This document shows, one piece after another, positions 42,870 to 52,265 of a stretch of DNA of 64,000 nt (the first letter of the stretch is position 1; every line of letters starts with the position of its first letter). The notes beneath the pieces were generated by a model. The model saw only the letters and a program-made list of their open reading frames with translations, had not been told where the DNA came from and searched no databases. Both the position numbers and the translations under genes were made by a program. This stretch comes from a bacterium HR33 (GTDB taxonomy: Bacteria > Gemmatimonadota > Gemmatimonadetes > Gemmatimonadales > GWC2-71-9): contig BEIJ01000001.1 in assembly GCA_002923375.1 (NCBI GenBank), forward strand, positions 620,001-684,000. Reading direction: 5' to 3'.

Positions 42870-43840
42870 CGAATCAACCCCAGCTCTAAAGAGATGCCCC
42901 GCAGGGTCTCCACCTCGGCTCTCACGAACCTCTCGAAATCGGATCCTAAGAGAGCGAACGGCTCGATACCATATCGATTGCGCGCTTCGCGCCAGGGCTC
43001 GCTCTGCACGACCCGCCGCATCAAGTCGACCCAGCGCCGGTACGCGGAGTCGGATATGCCTCGGGGAACGTAGAAGCCCCGCCAGGTAATCCAGGACAAA
43101 TCGTACCCCTGTTCCTTAGCTGTGGGAAATCCGGCCAGCTTTCCGCCCAATCGCTCCGGAGCGAGCACCGCCACCACCGCCACGTTGCCGGCTTCTAGCT
43201 GCGCTTCGATCTCAGATGCCTCCCCGGAAAAGACTTGAATGAACCCACCGAGCAGCGCCGTCAGGGCTTCCCCGCCGCCGTCGAAAGGAACGTAGCGGAT
43301 CGATCTCGGGTCGATGCCCGCACGATCCGCCAAGAGCAGGACTTTCATGTGATCCTGTCCTCCCACGGCGCTTCCCCCTCCAACCACGATGCGACCCGGG
43401 TTCGAACGCCAGGCCGACACCAGATCGTCGAGACTTCGCCAGGGTGCGCCGGCAGCCACCGCAAGCACGCCATATTCCGCGCCCACGGCTGCGAGCCAGC
43501 GCACATCGCCCGCTTCGAGATCGCCGTACTGGCCTTGCGCCAGACGGAGCGTGGTGGCGGGGCTCGCTGCAACTATCAAGGACGAGTCCCGGTTGCGCAC
43601 CGAGACGGTGTGAGCGAAGGCCATTCCGCCTCCGGCCCCGGGAAGGTTGGTGACCCGCAACGTGGCGGGCAACAGGCGCAGCTCCCCCGCTGCCTGGGCG
43701 ATGAGCCGGCAGGTAAGGTCCCATCCCCCGCCCGGGTTGGCGGGAGCGATGCACTCGAAGCTCCGCTGCCGGCGGGCCTGACAGCCCGCAAGCGCGACCG
43801 CTAAGAAGAGCAACAACCAGCCTCGATACCAGAGGTTCAC
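42866..43840 (-). CDS. tctC: Tripartite tricarboxylate transporter, substrate-binding lipoprotein TctC
   Basis: 324 residues. The N-terminus LLLFLAVALAGC is a lipobox, so this binding protein is membrane-anchored. The TctC/Bug fold follows: CIAPANPGGGWDLTCRLIAQ, LPGAGGGMAFAH, then VVGGGSAVGGQDHMKV and VPFDGGGEALTALLGG. Bug proteins bind carboxylates, often through water-mediated contacts. First gene of the operon. Confidence 0.9.
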   Translation of the reverse strand: MNLWYRGWLLLFLAVALAGCQARRQRSFECIAPANPGGGWDLTCRLIAQAAGELRLLPATLRVTNLPGAGGGMAFAHTVSVRNRDSSLIVAASPATTLRLAQGQYGDLEAGDVRWLAAVGAEYGVLAVAAGAPWRSLDDLVSAWRSNPGRIVVGGGSAVGGQDHMKVLLLADRAGIDPRSIRYVPFDGGGEALTALLGGFIQVFSGEASEIEAQLEAGNVAVVAVLAPERLGGKLAGFPTAKEQGYDLSWITWRGFYVPRGISDSAYRRWVDLMRRVVQSEPWREARNRYGIEPFALLGSDFERFVRAEVETLRGISLELGLIR

Positions 43841-43873
43841 GCGCCGGAAGTTAACGGTGGTCTGGATCTCGGA

Positions 43874-44272
43874 TCAGACCCGCTGCAGGTGAGTGGGACG
43901 GGGACCCGAGGCGTACTTGAGCCCGAATCCCAAAGCCCGATCCAGCCCGATATGTGCAGCCCAAATGAGTCCCAGCGCCATCCCCACCCTGATTTCCAGG
44001 ACAAAACCCGCGGCCCACAGAGCGGCGGGCAAGACATAGGTGTGGACCGAATTGTAGAACACGGCTCCGAGCCGCGCCCCCGCGAGATACGCCACAAGCG
44101 AAAGGTCGGGGAAAAAGAAAAGGAGAGCGAACCAGAGCCAGCCGAACGCCAGCTCGCGATAGAGCAAAAGGGCGAGCAGGAAAGCCGCCAATCCTTCGAG
44201 ACGCAGCAAGAGCCCCGGGCCCCGGAGCCCTAGGTTCCAAGTCCCCAAGTCCAATAACCTCCCGGAGCTCAA
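43874..44272 (-). CDS. DUF4260-like membrane protein
   Basis: 132 residues, four hydrophobic helices. LLFFFPDLSLVAYLAGARLGAVFYNSVHTYVLP contains the conserved FxPDLS...YLxG...YNxxH pattern I associate with DUF4260 (given as FFFPDLSLVAYLAG and VFYNSVHTYVLP). The C-terminal helix carries HIGLDRALGFGLKY. Function unknown in the family. Possibly separate from the tct operon; the two genes are 33 bp apart on the same strand. Confidence 0.7.
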   Translation of the reverse strand: MSSGRLLDLGTWNLGLRGPGLLLRLEGLAAFLLALLLYRELAFGWLWFALLFFFPDLSLVAYLAGARLGAVFYNSVHTYVLPAALWAAGFVLEIRVGMALGLIWAAHIGLDRALGFGLKYASGPRPTHLQRV

Positions 44273-44291
44273 GATAGCGGCCGGAGCGCCC

Positions 44292-45971
44292 TCAGGCTTC
44301 CGCCAGCTTCAGTCCGGCTCCGCCGCCGGCTTTGACCCGATACATCGCTCGGTCCGCGGCGTGAAGCACTTCGCCCGCATCGGCGTACTGGCCCTCCGCC
44401 AGCGCCACGCCGATACTCGCCGTGGTCTTGAGTTCGTATCCTCCGACTTCCCAGGGAGAGGAAAGGGTTTCCTGGATCCGGCGCACTACCTTGCGCACAT
44501 CGGCCGCATCGCTCACCCCGTCAAGCAAGACGGTGAATTCGTCTCCGCCCAGCCGCGCTACCACGTCGCCCGGGCGAACCGAACTTTCCAGCCTGCGGCC
44601 TACGACCACCAAGCACTGATCGCCGATCAGGTGGCCGTAAGTATCGTTGATCCGCTTGAAGTCGTCCAAATCCACGAACACCAAGGCGAAGCGATACCCG
44701 GGATTTTTCCGGGACCGCTCGACCGCGCGGCCCAAGACCGTCAGGAAGTAGGCCCGGTTGGCGAGCCCGGTAAGCGGGTCCCGGGTCACCTGCTCCAACA
44801 ACTCCAGCTCCGCCGCCTTCCGGTCGGTGATGTCGGTCTGCACTCCGGCGATCCGGTACGCCTTACCGGTGGAGTCCCGAGCGGCTAGGCCGCGGCACAA
44901 CATCCAGCGATACTCCCCGCTGCGGTGCCGCAGGCGGTACTCCACTTCCAGGCGCGCCGTGCGCCCTTCCAGGTGCGCCGCCACCAAAGCCTTCAGGTGC
45001 GGGAGATCGTCGGAATGCACCCGGCTCAACCATTCCTCCGGACTGTCGCCGATCTCTTCAGCCCCGTAACCCAGCATCTCCTTCCAGCGGGGAGAGTAGT
45101 AAACCGTGTTCCGTACCAGATCCCAATCCCACAATCCATCATTCGCTCCCCGCGCAGCCAGAGACAAGCGCTCCACCCGGGTGGCCAAAACAGCCTCGGC
45201 CTGCTTGCGCTCGGTTATGTCCCGGTAGTTCACCACGACGGCGCCGATCCCCGGATGGTCCAAGCGATTCACCGCTACCGCCTCGATCACCCTCCAGGAG
45301 CCGTCGCGATGGCGAGCCCGAAACTCCACCCGCACCGTCCGGTCCGGGTGGCGAAGGCACTCTTGCAGCGCGCGGCGCGCCGCTTCCGCGTCGTCCGGAT
45401 GAATCACCGAGAACGCAGGCCGGTTTATTAACTCTTCCGAGGGGTAACCCAAAACCGTCTCGCTGGCGCGGCTGATGTACTTCACCACCCCCTCGGCATC
45501 CACCAGCGCCGCGGCATCCAGGGCGTGCTCTACGATGGCGCGGTATCGAGACTCGGTAAGCCCCAACTCCTCCCGCGCCCGCGCCAGCTCCTTGCGCGAG
45601 TTGCGGACCTGCAGAGCCCGAAGCACCCCCAAAGCTACCGAGACCGGGGAATCCGCAGGCACGCAATCTGCAGCTCCGCCTTTCAAGCATTCCAGGGCCA
45701 ACCGGTCGGACCACTCCCGGGCTACGACCACCAAAGGCGCCTCTGCCTCTAATCCTCCCATGAGATCCAGCACTTGCAGCGCGTCAAGCTCGGAACCCGG
45801 ATGCCGAGCCAGCACCATGTCCGGCCAGCGTTCCGAGAGCGCGGCTTCCAGTTCGCCGCGATCGTTCACCCGGCGCCATACCGGTTCCACACCGGCCCGC
45901 CGCAGCACCTCTTCAACAGCAGGGAGATCGACCGGGTCGGGGGAACAGATCAAAACCCGCAAAGCGTCCAA
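44292..45971 (-). CDS. Diguanylate cyclase with receiver-like and two PAS domains
   Basis: 559 residues, TTG start. Residues 1-115 resemble a response-regulator receiver (VLICSPDPVDLPAVEEVLRR), but the usual phosphoacceptor region reads DMVLARHPG. The first PAS is about 135-255, the second about 265-385 (WDWDLVRNTVYYSPRWKEML). The GGDEF domain ends the protein with an intact RLGGDEF active site. An RxxD product-inhibition site (RPGD) lies 5 residues before it. It makes cyclic di-GMP in response to PAS-sensed signals. No membrane helix. Confidence 0.9.
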   Translation of the reverse strand: MDALRVLICSPDPVDLPAVEEVLRRAGVEPVWRRVNDRGELEAALSERWPDMVLARHPGSELDALQVLDLMGGLEAEAPLVVVAREWSDRLALECLKGGAADCVPADSPVSVALGVLRALQVRNSRKELARAREELGLTESRYRAIVEHALDAAALVDAEGVVKYISRASETVLGYPSEELINRPAFSVIHPDDAEAARRALQECLRHPDRTVRVEFRARHRDGSWRVIEAVAVNRLDHPGIGAVVVNYRDITERKQAEAVLATRVERLSLAARGANDGLWDWDLVRNTVYYSPRWKEMLGYGAEEIGDSPEEWLSRVHSDDLPHLKALVAAHLEGRTARLEVEYRLRHRSGEYRWMLCRGLAARDSTGKAYRIAGVQTDITDRKAAELELLEQVTRDPLTGLANRAYFLTVLGRAVERSRKNPGYRFALVFVDLDDFKRINDTYGHLIGDQCLVVVGRRLESSVRPGDVVARLGGDEFTVLLDGVSDAADVRKVVRRIQETLSSPWEVGGYELKTTASIGVALAEGQYADAGEVLHAADRAMYRVKAGGGAGLKLAEA

Positions 45972-46150
45972 AGATTACCTCGCTGGCCAGAACCCGCGGC
46001 ACAGGCGCCAAGTATAAGACTACCGGAAAGCTAATCCTGCCACACCGGGCAGGAGAGCTGCGTAGGTGCGGGGACACAAGGGGAAGGTGAGCCGGCTCAC
46101 AATCCTCCGCTAGGGCGAGCCGGACGGGCTGCTTCGGTTTCGGCGGGCGG

Positions 46151-46687
46151 CTAACCGGCCAGCTGCTCCAAGTCCCGGGCCGCCGCTTCCAGGATCTCTA
46201 CCACTCGGCGCTTTCGCGCCTCGTCGGCTCCCAATTTCCAGGCAGTGCGGTACGCCTGGGTCACCACCCTGCCCACCGACCGGCTGATCTCCGGCATGGG
46301 ATCGCCCACTAAGCGATCGATCATCTCGGCGATCCGATCGAAGATCCCCTCTACGGTGGACTTGTGCTCTTCCAAGAAGCGGAGGCCCGCCTCGGTGATA
46401 TGATAGACTTTCTTCCCCTCGACCTCCTCGCTCCTCACTAGCCCTTCGTCTTCCAGCCACTGCAGCGTGGGATAGACCGTCCCGGGCGAGGGCTTGTAGC
46501 AGCCGTGGGTATGCTCCTCGAGGGCCTTCATCACCTCGTAGCCGTGCATCGGCTTTTCCTTGAGAAGCTTCAAGATGACGTATTTCATGTCACCGGCTTC
46601 GAACCATTGGCGCCGGCGGCGAGGACCTCCTGCACTCCACCACCACTCCCAAGGGCCGAATCCGAATCCAAACGCGGCTCGATGCAT
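46151..46687 (-). CDS. PadR-family transcriptional regulator
   Basis: 178 residues, ATG with GAGGAGGTGCC upstream. The start is rich in Gly, Phe and Trp (FGFGFGPWEWWW), as in some PadR proteins. The winged helix follows: MKYVILKLLKEKPMHGYEVMK, given as VILKLLKEKPMHGYEVMKAL, then PSPGTVYPTLQWLEDEGLV and EGKKVYHITEAG. The C-terminal 70 residues form a dimerisation helix region. Palindromes just upstream suggest autoregulation and control of the small membrane gene at 46801-47034. Confidence 0.87.
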   Translation of the reverse strand: MHRAAFGFGFGPWEWWWSAGGPRRRRQWFEAGDMKYVILKLLKEKPMHGYEVMKALEEHTHGCYKPSPGTVYPTLQWLEDEGLVRSEEVEGKKVYHITEAGLRFLEEHKSTVEGIFDRIAEMIDRLVGDPMPEISRSVGRVVTQAYRTAWKLGADEARKRRVVEILEAAARDLEQLAG

Positions 46688-46710
46688 GGCACCTCCTCAA
46701 GATACGTCGC

Positions 46711-46739
46711 AAGATATATTGAGACATATCTTAAGATAT
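46711..46739. promoter_or_regulatory. AT-rich overlapping palindromes, PadR operator candidate
   Basis: AAGATAT-N8-ATATCTT (46711-46732) overlaps the perfect 14-bp palindrome ATATCTTAAGATAT (46726-46739). They stand out in GC-rich surroundings, 24 bp upstream of the padR ATG, where a repressor would block its promoter. Confidence 0.65.
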
Positions 46740-46800
46740 ATCTCGATACGACGCAAGTGCCGGAAGGTGCCGCAAACCGGACCGGGTAGCCGCCCCGATC

Positions 46801-47034
46801 TCAACGACCGCCGCGGCCTACTGCCGTCTGACCTAGAACGAGCAGAGCGACGTACAACACCAGGAGCGCCAGGAAGATCGCCCAAAAGAGCCGCTCGGGA
46901 GTGACCGACCGCGCCCAACGCTCGAGCGCAGTGCGCGACCGCCGAAGCGCCGGTTCAGCCAGGCGCGGCAGATGGGAAAGCGGCCGCCAGAGCTGAGCGG
47001 AATGCCACGTAGAGGTTAAAGAGACCCCGAACAT
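46801..47034 (-). CDS. Small single-helix membrane protein
   Basis: 77 residues, ATG with TTTGGAGG 7 bp upstream. The first 45 residues are polar and arginine-rich. One hydrophobic helix follows (LFWAIFLALLVLYVALLVLG), then a short glycine/arginine tail. No family recognised. It lies upstream of padR on the same strand, with the palindromes between them, so the two may form one unit or share control. Confidence 0.5.
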   Translation of the reverse strand: MFGVSLTSTWHSAQLWRPLSHLPRLAEPALRRSRTALERWARSVTPERLFWAIFLALLVLYVALLVLGQTAVGRGGR

Positions 47035-47181
47035 CGAGCGACCTCCAAAGAGCGGCCCTGCTCAACGATGCCGGTGCGCCTCCGGCCCGTCAAGGGGCGC
47101 CGCTTGTCAACGCGCGCTCTCTCTACCGCCCGCAGCGCAGAGTTCTTAGTTTCGCGCGACTCCCAAAGCGAAGGAACGGTG

Positions 47182-49941
47182 ATGAGTAAGCCTGCTTTGC
47201 TTCCTCCGATCGGATTGCTGGCCTTGCTTCTGGCAGCGCTGCCCTCTCCCGGATACGCCCAACAGGGAGCGCCGTTCGATTTCTACGCCAGAGGGCCGTA
47301 TCGCCCGGCGGTGCCCCGCCCAGACAGCCTCTTGGGATACGAGGCCGGAGCGCGGCACACCCAGTACCACTCCCAACAAGCGGTCCTCGACGCCATGATC
47401 GCCGCATCCCCCGATCGGGTAAGAACCGAGCGGATCGGGCGGACCGAAGAAGGCCGCGAGATGCGGGTGCTGATCATCTCCGCTCCGGAAAACCTGGCGC
47501 GCTTGGAAGAGATCCGGCGGGACCTCGCCAGGCTGAGAGACCCCAGAAGTACCTCTCCGCAGGAGGCGGCGGCGATCGCTTCCCGCACGCCGGCGGTGGC
47601 GTTTCTTTCGTACTCGATCCACGGCAACGAACCTGCGGGCTTCGAAGCGGTGATGTGGGTGGCCTACCAGCTCCTGGCTTCCGAAGAGCCCGCCACGCTG
47701 GAAATCCTGAGGAACGTGATCACGATCCTCAATCCTTCGGCCAATCCCGACGGGCACGAGCGGTTTGCCGTCTGGTACAACTCCCTGTTTCTGGGCACCG
47801 ACGAACCCTATGCCTACGAAAACACCGAACCGTGGGACGTCTGGGGACGTTTCGGCCATTACCGGTTCGACATGAACCGCGACCTGATCGCCCAATCCCA
47901 AGCTCCTACCAGGGCGATGCTCGGCGCCCTGATTCGGTGGCATCCCCAGGTAGTGGTGGACCACCACAGCACCGTGCAGCCGTTCTTCTTTGCGCCACCC
48001 GCTCTGCCCATCAATCCCAACCTCCCACCTCACGCGGTCAAATGGCTGGAAACTTTCGGGCAGGGTAACGCCCGCGCCTTCGATCGCCACGGGTGGCAGT
48101 ACTACGTCCGAGATGTGTTCGATCTCTTCTACCCCGGTTACTGGGATGCAGGGCCCTCCCTCCACGGCGCCACGGGGATGACCTACGAAACCGATGGCGG
48201 ACCGGAACTCAAGATCCGGCAGGACGACGGCACGGTGATCACTTTCCGGGACGGAATCGCCCACCATTTCGTAGCTTCGCTGGCAACCCTGGAGACCGCC
48301 GCAGCGAACCGCGAAGCCAGACTGCGGGATTTCTACGACTTTCACCGGACCGCCATCGAGGAGGGAAGAAACGCTACGATGAAGCGTGTCGTAGTCCTTC
48401 CCGGCAACGACCAAACCAACGCAGCGCGCCTGGCGGTCTTGCTGCTGAGACACGGAGTGGAAGTGACGCGGCTAAGCCAGCCCTATACCGCGCCGCGCGC
48501 CCACTCCTATATGCAACCCGGATCCCAGCCGGCACGCCGGACCTTTCCCGCCGGGGCGCTGGTGATCGATCTCTCCCAACCGGAAGGCCGCATAGCCAAA
48601 GCGCTCCTCGAGCCGCGAACTGCGGTGGACAGCGTTTTTGCTAAAAGGCAACTGGAAAAGTTCGAGCGCAACCGGCGCCGGGGAGAGAGCGCGCAGAAAG
48701 AAGGTTACGACTTTTACGACGTCACGGCTTGGTCCCTGCCCTACACTCTGGGGCTAGAGGCGTACTGGACCGAAGACCTGACTCCCATCTCCGGAGAGCG
48801 GCTGAGCCTTCCCTCGGACGGCGACCCGGTCCGGCAGCTTGCACCGCAAGGCGGCGTCTCGGAGCGCGCCCGCTCGGCTTATCTGTTCAAGAACGACCGG
48901 CAGGCCGCGGCGGAACTGGCCTTGGCCCTCCTGCAAGAGGGGTTCGTCCTGAGCGTCGCTACCGAGCCTCTCCGGGCCGACGGACGCGACTATCCCCGGG
49001 GTACCTTCATCGCCCGTATCGCCCGCAACAGCGAGCGGCTTCACGATCGCATAGCCGAACTCGCCCAGCGCACCGGCGTGCCGGTAGACGCCGTCCAGTC
49101 GGCGTTCCCCGATTCCGGCAGGGTGGGCATAGGGTCCGAGAGCGTGAGGCCGGTCTTTCGCCCCCGCATCCTGGTGGCGGCTGGCGAGGGGATAAGCCAA
49201 ACCAGTTACGGCGCGCTGTGGTACTTCCTGGAACAGGAGCTCCGCTATCCCTTCGTGGCGGTAGCCCTTTCGTCCATCGGGCGCATGCACACCATGAGCG
49301 ACTACAACGTGCTCATCATTCCTCACGGCAACACCGCGCAGATGAAGCGGGAGCTGGGCGACGGCGGCACCGAGCGGCTCAAACGCTGGGTGGAGGATGG
49401 GGGCGTGGTTATAGGGTACGGCGGCGGCGCTATGCTGTTAGGGAAGCCGGGTATTGCCCTCAGCACCGTAGCACCTCTGGGCTTCGAAGAGGATACCGCG
49501 AGAGCACGCCAGGCTCCCCGGGACACGGTTCCCAGCGGAGCCCAGTATCAGCCCCCGCTGGCCTCTCCGACGTCGGCCCGCAAGGACCTGCCGGAGGAGA
49601 TCCCGGGCTCCATCTTCCGCGCCACGCTGGATCTCTCCCACTGGCTCACCCTGGGATACGGGCAGCGGGAGCTGGCCGTGATGATGGACGGCGACCGGAT
49701 GCTCCAGCGTTCGGAAAAGGGAGACAACCCGGTGGTTTTTGTGGGAGATTCCCTCTTGCTTTCGGGATGGGCTTGGCCGGACAACACGGAAAGACTGTTG
49801 AAGGAGACGGTTTGGGCGGCGACCGAGCGCCGCGGCCGGGGCCACGCCGTGCTGTTCGCTTCCGATCCGCTCTTCCGGGCGTTCTGGAGAGGTCCGGCGC
49901 GGCTGCTTACCAACGCAATACTGTTCGGGACCGGAAGGTAA
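47182..49941 (+). CDS. Exported M14-family zinc carboxypeptidase-like protein
   Basis: 919 residues from ATG 47182 (GTG 47179 adjacent; AAGGAACGG upstream). A signal peptide ends near SPGYAQQG. The M14 metal site is intact: His147 and Glu150 in SIHGNEP, and a His in VVDHHST (261/262); NPSANPDGHERF supplies the substrate-binding region. After the catalytic domain (about residues 60-400) come some 500 residues including a glutamine-amidotransferase-like section (YNVLIIPHGNTAQMKREL, GGVVIGYGGGAML). This long form is common among exported peptidases of Bacteroidota- and Gemmatimonadota-like bacteria. It probably digests peptides in the periplasm. Confidence 0.87.
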   Translation: MSKPALLPPIGLLALLLAALPSPGYAQQGAPFDFYARGPYRPAVPRPDSLLGYEAGARHTQYHSQQAVLDAMIAASPDRVRTERIGRTEEGREMRVLIISAPENLARLEEIRRDLARLRDPRSTSPQEAAAIASRTPAVAFLSYSIHGNEPAGFEAVMWVAYQLLASEEPATLEILRNVITILNPSANPDGHERFAVWYNSLFLGTDEPYAYENTEPWDVWGRFGHYRFDMNRDLIAQSQAPTRAMLGALIRWHPQVVVDHHSTVQPFFFAPPALPINPNLPPHAVKWLETFGQGNARAFDRHGWQYYVRDVFDLFYPGYWDAGPSLHGATGMTYETDGGPELKIRQDDGTVITFRDGIAHHFVASLATLETAAANREARLRDFYDFHRTAIEEGRNATMKRVVVLPGNDQTNAARLAVLLLRHGVEVTRLSQPYTAPRAHSYMQPGSQPARRTFPAGALVIDLSQPEGRIAKALLEPRTAVDSVFAKRQLEKFERNRRRGESAQKEGYDFYDVTAWSLPYTLGLEAYWTEDLTPISGERLSLPSDGDPVRQLAPQGGVSERARSAYLFKNDRQAAAELALALLQEGFVLSVATEPLRADGRDYPRGTFIARIARNSERLHDRIAELAQRTGVPVDAVQSAFPDSGRVGIGSESVRPVFRPRILVAAGEGISQTSYGALWYFLEQELRYPFVAVALSSIGRMHTMSDYNVLIIPHGNTAQMKRELGDGGTERLKRWVEDGGVVIGYGGGAMLLGKPGIALSTVAPLGFEEDTARARQAPRDTVPSGAQYQPPLASPTSARKDLPEEIPGSIFRATLDLSHWLTLGYGQRELAVMMDGDRMLQRSEKGDNPVVFVGDSLLLSGWAWPDNTERLLKETVWAATERRGRGHAVLFASDPLFRAFWRGPARLLTNAILFGTGR

Positions 49942-49958
49942 GACGCCACCGGCGTCTT
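49940..49958. terminator. Short symmetric hairpin between convergent genes
   Basis: AAGACGCC and GGCGTCTT enclose a 3-base loop, an 8-bp stem at the end of the peptidase gene. No T-run follows. It may end transcription weakly in both directions. Confidence 0.35.
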
Positions 49959-50026
49959 GGAATGAGCGGCGCCGCAGCCCGACAGCAACGCTTCCTCGCC
50001 CAGCGGGATCGCCCCCGGTCTGGGAA

Positions 50027-51040
50027 TCAGCGGTACCAGTACCAGGCCCCCCGATCCCGCTCCGGCAGCGTCACGGTGAGCGTCTGGCGGCGCCGCTGTC
50101 GCATTATCTCGATACGGATCGTTTCCCCGGGGCCGTAAGAGCGCAGGATTCTCAAAGCGTGGGAAGGGCTCGAAGGCTTGCGCCCGTCGATACTCAAGAT
50201 CACATCCCCGCTCTGCAGCTGGATCTCGGAATCCCGCGGAGCCCTCACCACCAGCAGTCCTTCGGAGGTGCCGAAGTACTGCCCCAACTCGGGATTGAGG
50301 GTCACCAGCTCCATGTCGTACCAGCGATCGCCGAAGGTGAATACGATCCCGCGCTCCACTTCTCTGGCGCGCTCGGCTGCCTCCCTGGCCTGCTCCGTAA
50401 GTTCCCGGCTCCGGGCAACGATTCCCTGTAGCTCTCCGCCGGGAACTTCGACGCGGAAAAGCGCCGGGGACTCCAGGCGTCGAGCTACGATGGTAGCGCG
50501 GCGCAGCTGGTTGCCCCGCCGGTACTCCACTTCCACCGTGTCGCCGTCTTCCAGCTCGCGGGCAAAATGAATGAGTTTGATCCCCGGCTCGGACTCGTAT
50601 TCCCCCGCCGCGGGATAACGGCCCGCCAGTTTCTCGCCGTTGAACGAGACGATGATGTCTCCCGCCCTCAAGCCCGCCTGATCCGCCGGCCCTCCCGGGG
50701 TCACACCGCTGATTTCGGCTCCGATCGAGTCCACCGCGGGGTTCTTCCGGGTGTTAACCGTGATGCCCAAATAGGCTCGGCCGAAAGGTGCGAGCACCGC
50801 CACCCCCGGCGCCCTCAGCTCGGTAACCGTAAGGCGAGACGCGCGGCGGAGGCTGTCCAACCTGCGCTGAAGCTGGCGCATCTCGTTTCGCAGTTCCTCT
50901 AACTGCCGTTCGAGCTCCCGGCGCTCCGGTTCCGGTTGTTCCTGCCGTTGCTGCGCCGGAAGCGCCACCGCCCCACCCGCCAACAGAGCTACGGCAAAAA
51001 GCCAGCCAAGCCAACCGATTCCCATCGTTTTACGACTCAT
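50027..51040 (-). CDS. Exported protein with two PDZ domains
   Basis: 337 residues from ATG 51040 (GAGGCGG about 6 bp upstream; GTG 51046 possible). A signal peptide ends near AVALPAQQ. A coiled coil follows (ERRELERQLEELRNEMRQLQ). The first PDZ domain is about residues 90-185 (YLGITVNT, GGPADQAGLRAGDIIVSFNG). The second is about 240-325 (GLLVVRAPRDSEIQLQSGDV, ILSIDGRKP). No protease domain, so it probably binds C-termini of exported proteins. It follows the sigma/anti-sigma pair and is likely in the same transcript, hinting at envelope-stress sensing. Confidence 0.8.
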   Translation of the reverse strand: MSRKTMGIGWLGWLFAVALLAGGAVALPAQQRQEQPEPERRELERQLEELRNEMRQLQRRLDSLRRASRLTVTELRAPGVAVLAPFGRAYLGITVNTRKNPAVDSIGAEISGVTPGGPADQAGLRAGDIIVSFNGEKLAGRYPAAGEYESEPGIKLIHFARELEDGDTVEVEYRRGNQLRRATIVARRLESPALFRVEVPGGELQGIVARSRELTEQAREAAERAREVERGIVFTFGDRWYDMELVTLNPELGQYFGTSEGLLVVRAPRDSEIQLQSGDVILSIDGRKPSSPSHALRILRSYGPGETIRIEIMRQRRRQTLTVTLPERDRGAWYWYR

Positions 51041-51071
51041 AAGCACCCGCCTCTAAAATCCTCAAAGGAAT

Positions 51072-51665
51072 TCACAAACCCACATAAGCGGCCCGGGTTG
51101 CATGCACCCTCACCAGTGCGTCCAGCAATCGCACCCGCTCGGCCCACAGCTCCCGCACTATCGAAGGATCCACCCGGCCCGCCTGGGCTTCCGCGAGCTG
51201 GGCGTCGAGCAGGGCGATCTGGTCCTCCAAGTCCGCTATGGCACCCGCCGCGCGCCCGCTGAGCACCCGGCTCGTGGGATCGAAGGAGCGCAGCGCTTCT
51301 TCTAGCATCTGCGACTGGGTAACCAGTTCTTCCAAGGTCACCTGGTCCAAGGCCTCGCCCTCTGTAGCAGGCGCCGCGAAGCGAAGTGCCAGGAAAATCG
51401 CCACCGAGGCCGCCGCCGCCAGCGAAAACCAGCCCAGGAACTTCCGCCGCCGGCGCTCCGCAACGAGAGCCTCCTTCACGGCGGGCCAGCGATCCCGCGG
51501 CGGGCTGAAAGAAGGCAACGCCTTCAGGGCCGCGATCCGCTGGTGCAGCAGCTCGTACTCCTCGCGGCACTCGGCACACGTTTCCAGATGACGTCTCGCA
51601 GCCGCGCTCCCTTGGCCGTCGCGGATCGCCAGCAGATCTTCCATCGAACAGTGAATTCCGCTCAC
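51072..51665 (-). CDS. Zinc-finger anti-sigma factor
   Basis: 197 residues from GTG 51665, just after the sigma stop, with GGAGG in the sigma gene end. The N-terminal zinc motif is RHLETCAECREE (HxxxCxxC). A membrane helix follows at about residues 75-95 (LGWFSLAAAASVAIFLALRF). The C-terminal part is helical (LEELVTQSQMLEEALRSF). Holds the upstream-encoded sigma factor inactive at the membrane; release would follow an envelope or redox signal. Confidence 0.85.
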   Translation of the reverse strand: MSGIHCSMEDLLAIRDGQGSAAARRHLETCAECREEYELLHQRIAALKALPSFSPPRDRWPAVKEALVAERRRRKFLGWFSLAAAASVAIFLALRFAAPATEGEALDQVTLEELVTQSQMLEEALRSFDPTSRVLSGRAAGAIADLEDQIALLDAQLAEAQAGRVDPSIVRELWAERVRLLDALVRVHATRAAYVGL

Positions 51666-51667
51666 CG

Positions 51668-52207
51668 TTACCTCCTCAGCCAGCGGCGCAATCGCGCGTG
51701 CGCCCGCGCCAACTGCGACTTGGAAAAACTCACCGTCATCCCCATAAGCTCCGCAATATCCTCGTGGGTGTAACCCTCCACATCGTGCAGCCAAACCACG
51801 ATCCGGCTGCGCTCCGGCAGCCGCGCCAGGGCGGTTTCGAGATCCATCTGGAGCGCCACGTCCGGTTCTCGGGGGTTCGTAAGCTCAGGACCATCCTCCA
51901 GGGAGTCCGCCTCCCGGTAGCGGTCGCTGCGCAGCCGCATCAGCGCCTTGCTCGCCGCCACCCGCTTGATCCACGCCGTAAGGCTCGCCTGCTCCGCGCC
52001 CCGGAACCGCCCGATGCTCCGGCAAACCTCCAGAAAGGTCTCCTGGAGGACATCCTCCGCATCCTCCTCGGTCCGGCACAACCGCCGGGCCAGCGTGTAC
52101 ACCAGGCCCTCGTAGGCACGGTACAGCTGCTCGAGCGCTTCGAGATCGCCCGTTTTAGCTCTCTGTATGGCGAGCTGATCCAGCGCTGCGAGCATAGCCC
52201 CTGCCAT
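51668..52207 (-). CDS. ECF sigma factor (RpoE-like)
   Basis: 179 residues from ATG 52207; ATG 52195 with AGGGG close upstream is also possible. Region 2: LEQLYRAYEGLVYTLARRL, TEEDAEDVLQETFLEVCRSI. Region 4: LPERSRIVVWLHDVEGYTHE, then DIAELMGMTVSFSKSQLARA. A normal ECF length. Directly followed by its anti-sigma and a PDZ protein. A TATACT-like box upstream at about 52220 could drive it. Different from the sigma factor of the CHAT cassette, which is longer. Confidence 0.88.
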   Translation of the reverse strand: MAGAMLAALDQLAIQRAKTGDLEALEQLYRAYEGLVYTLARRLCRTEEDAEDVLQETFLEVCRSIGRFRGAEQASLTAWIKRVAASKALMRLRSDRYREADSLEDGPELTNPREPDVALQMDLETALARLPERSRIVVWLHDVEGYTHEDIAELMGMTVSFSKSQLARAHARLRRWLRR

Positions 52208-52265
52208 GTCCGTAAGTATAGATGCCGGTCCCGCCTCGCGGGTCGCGCCGGGTATATTTGCCACC

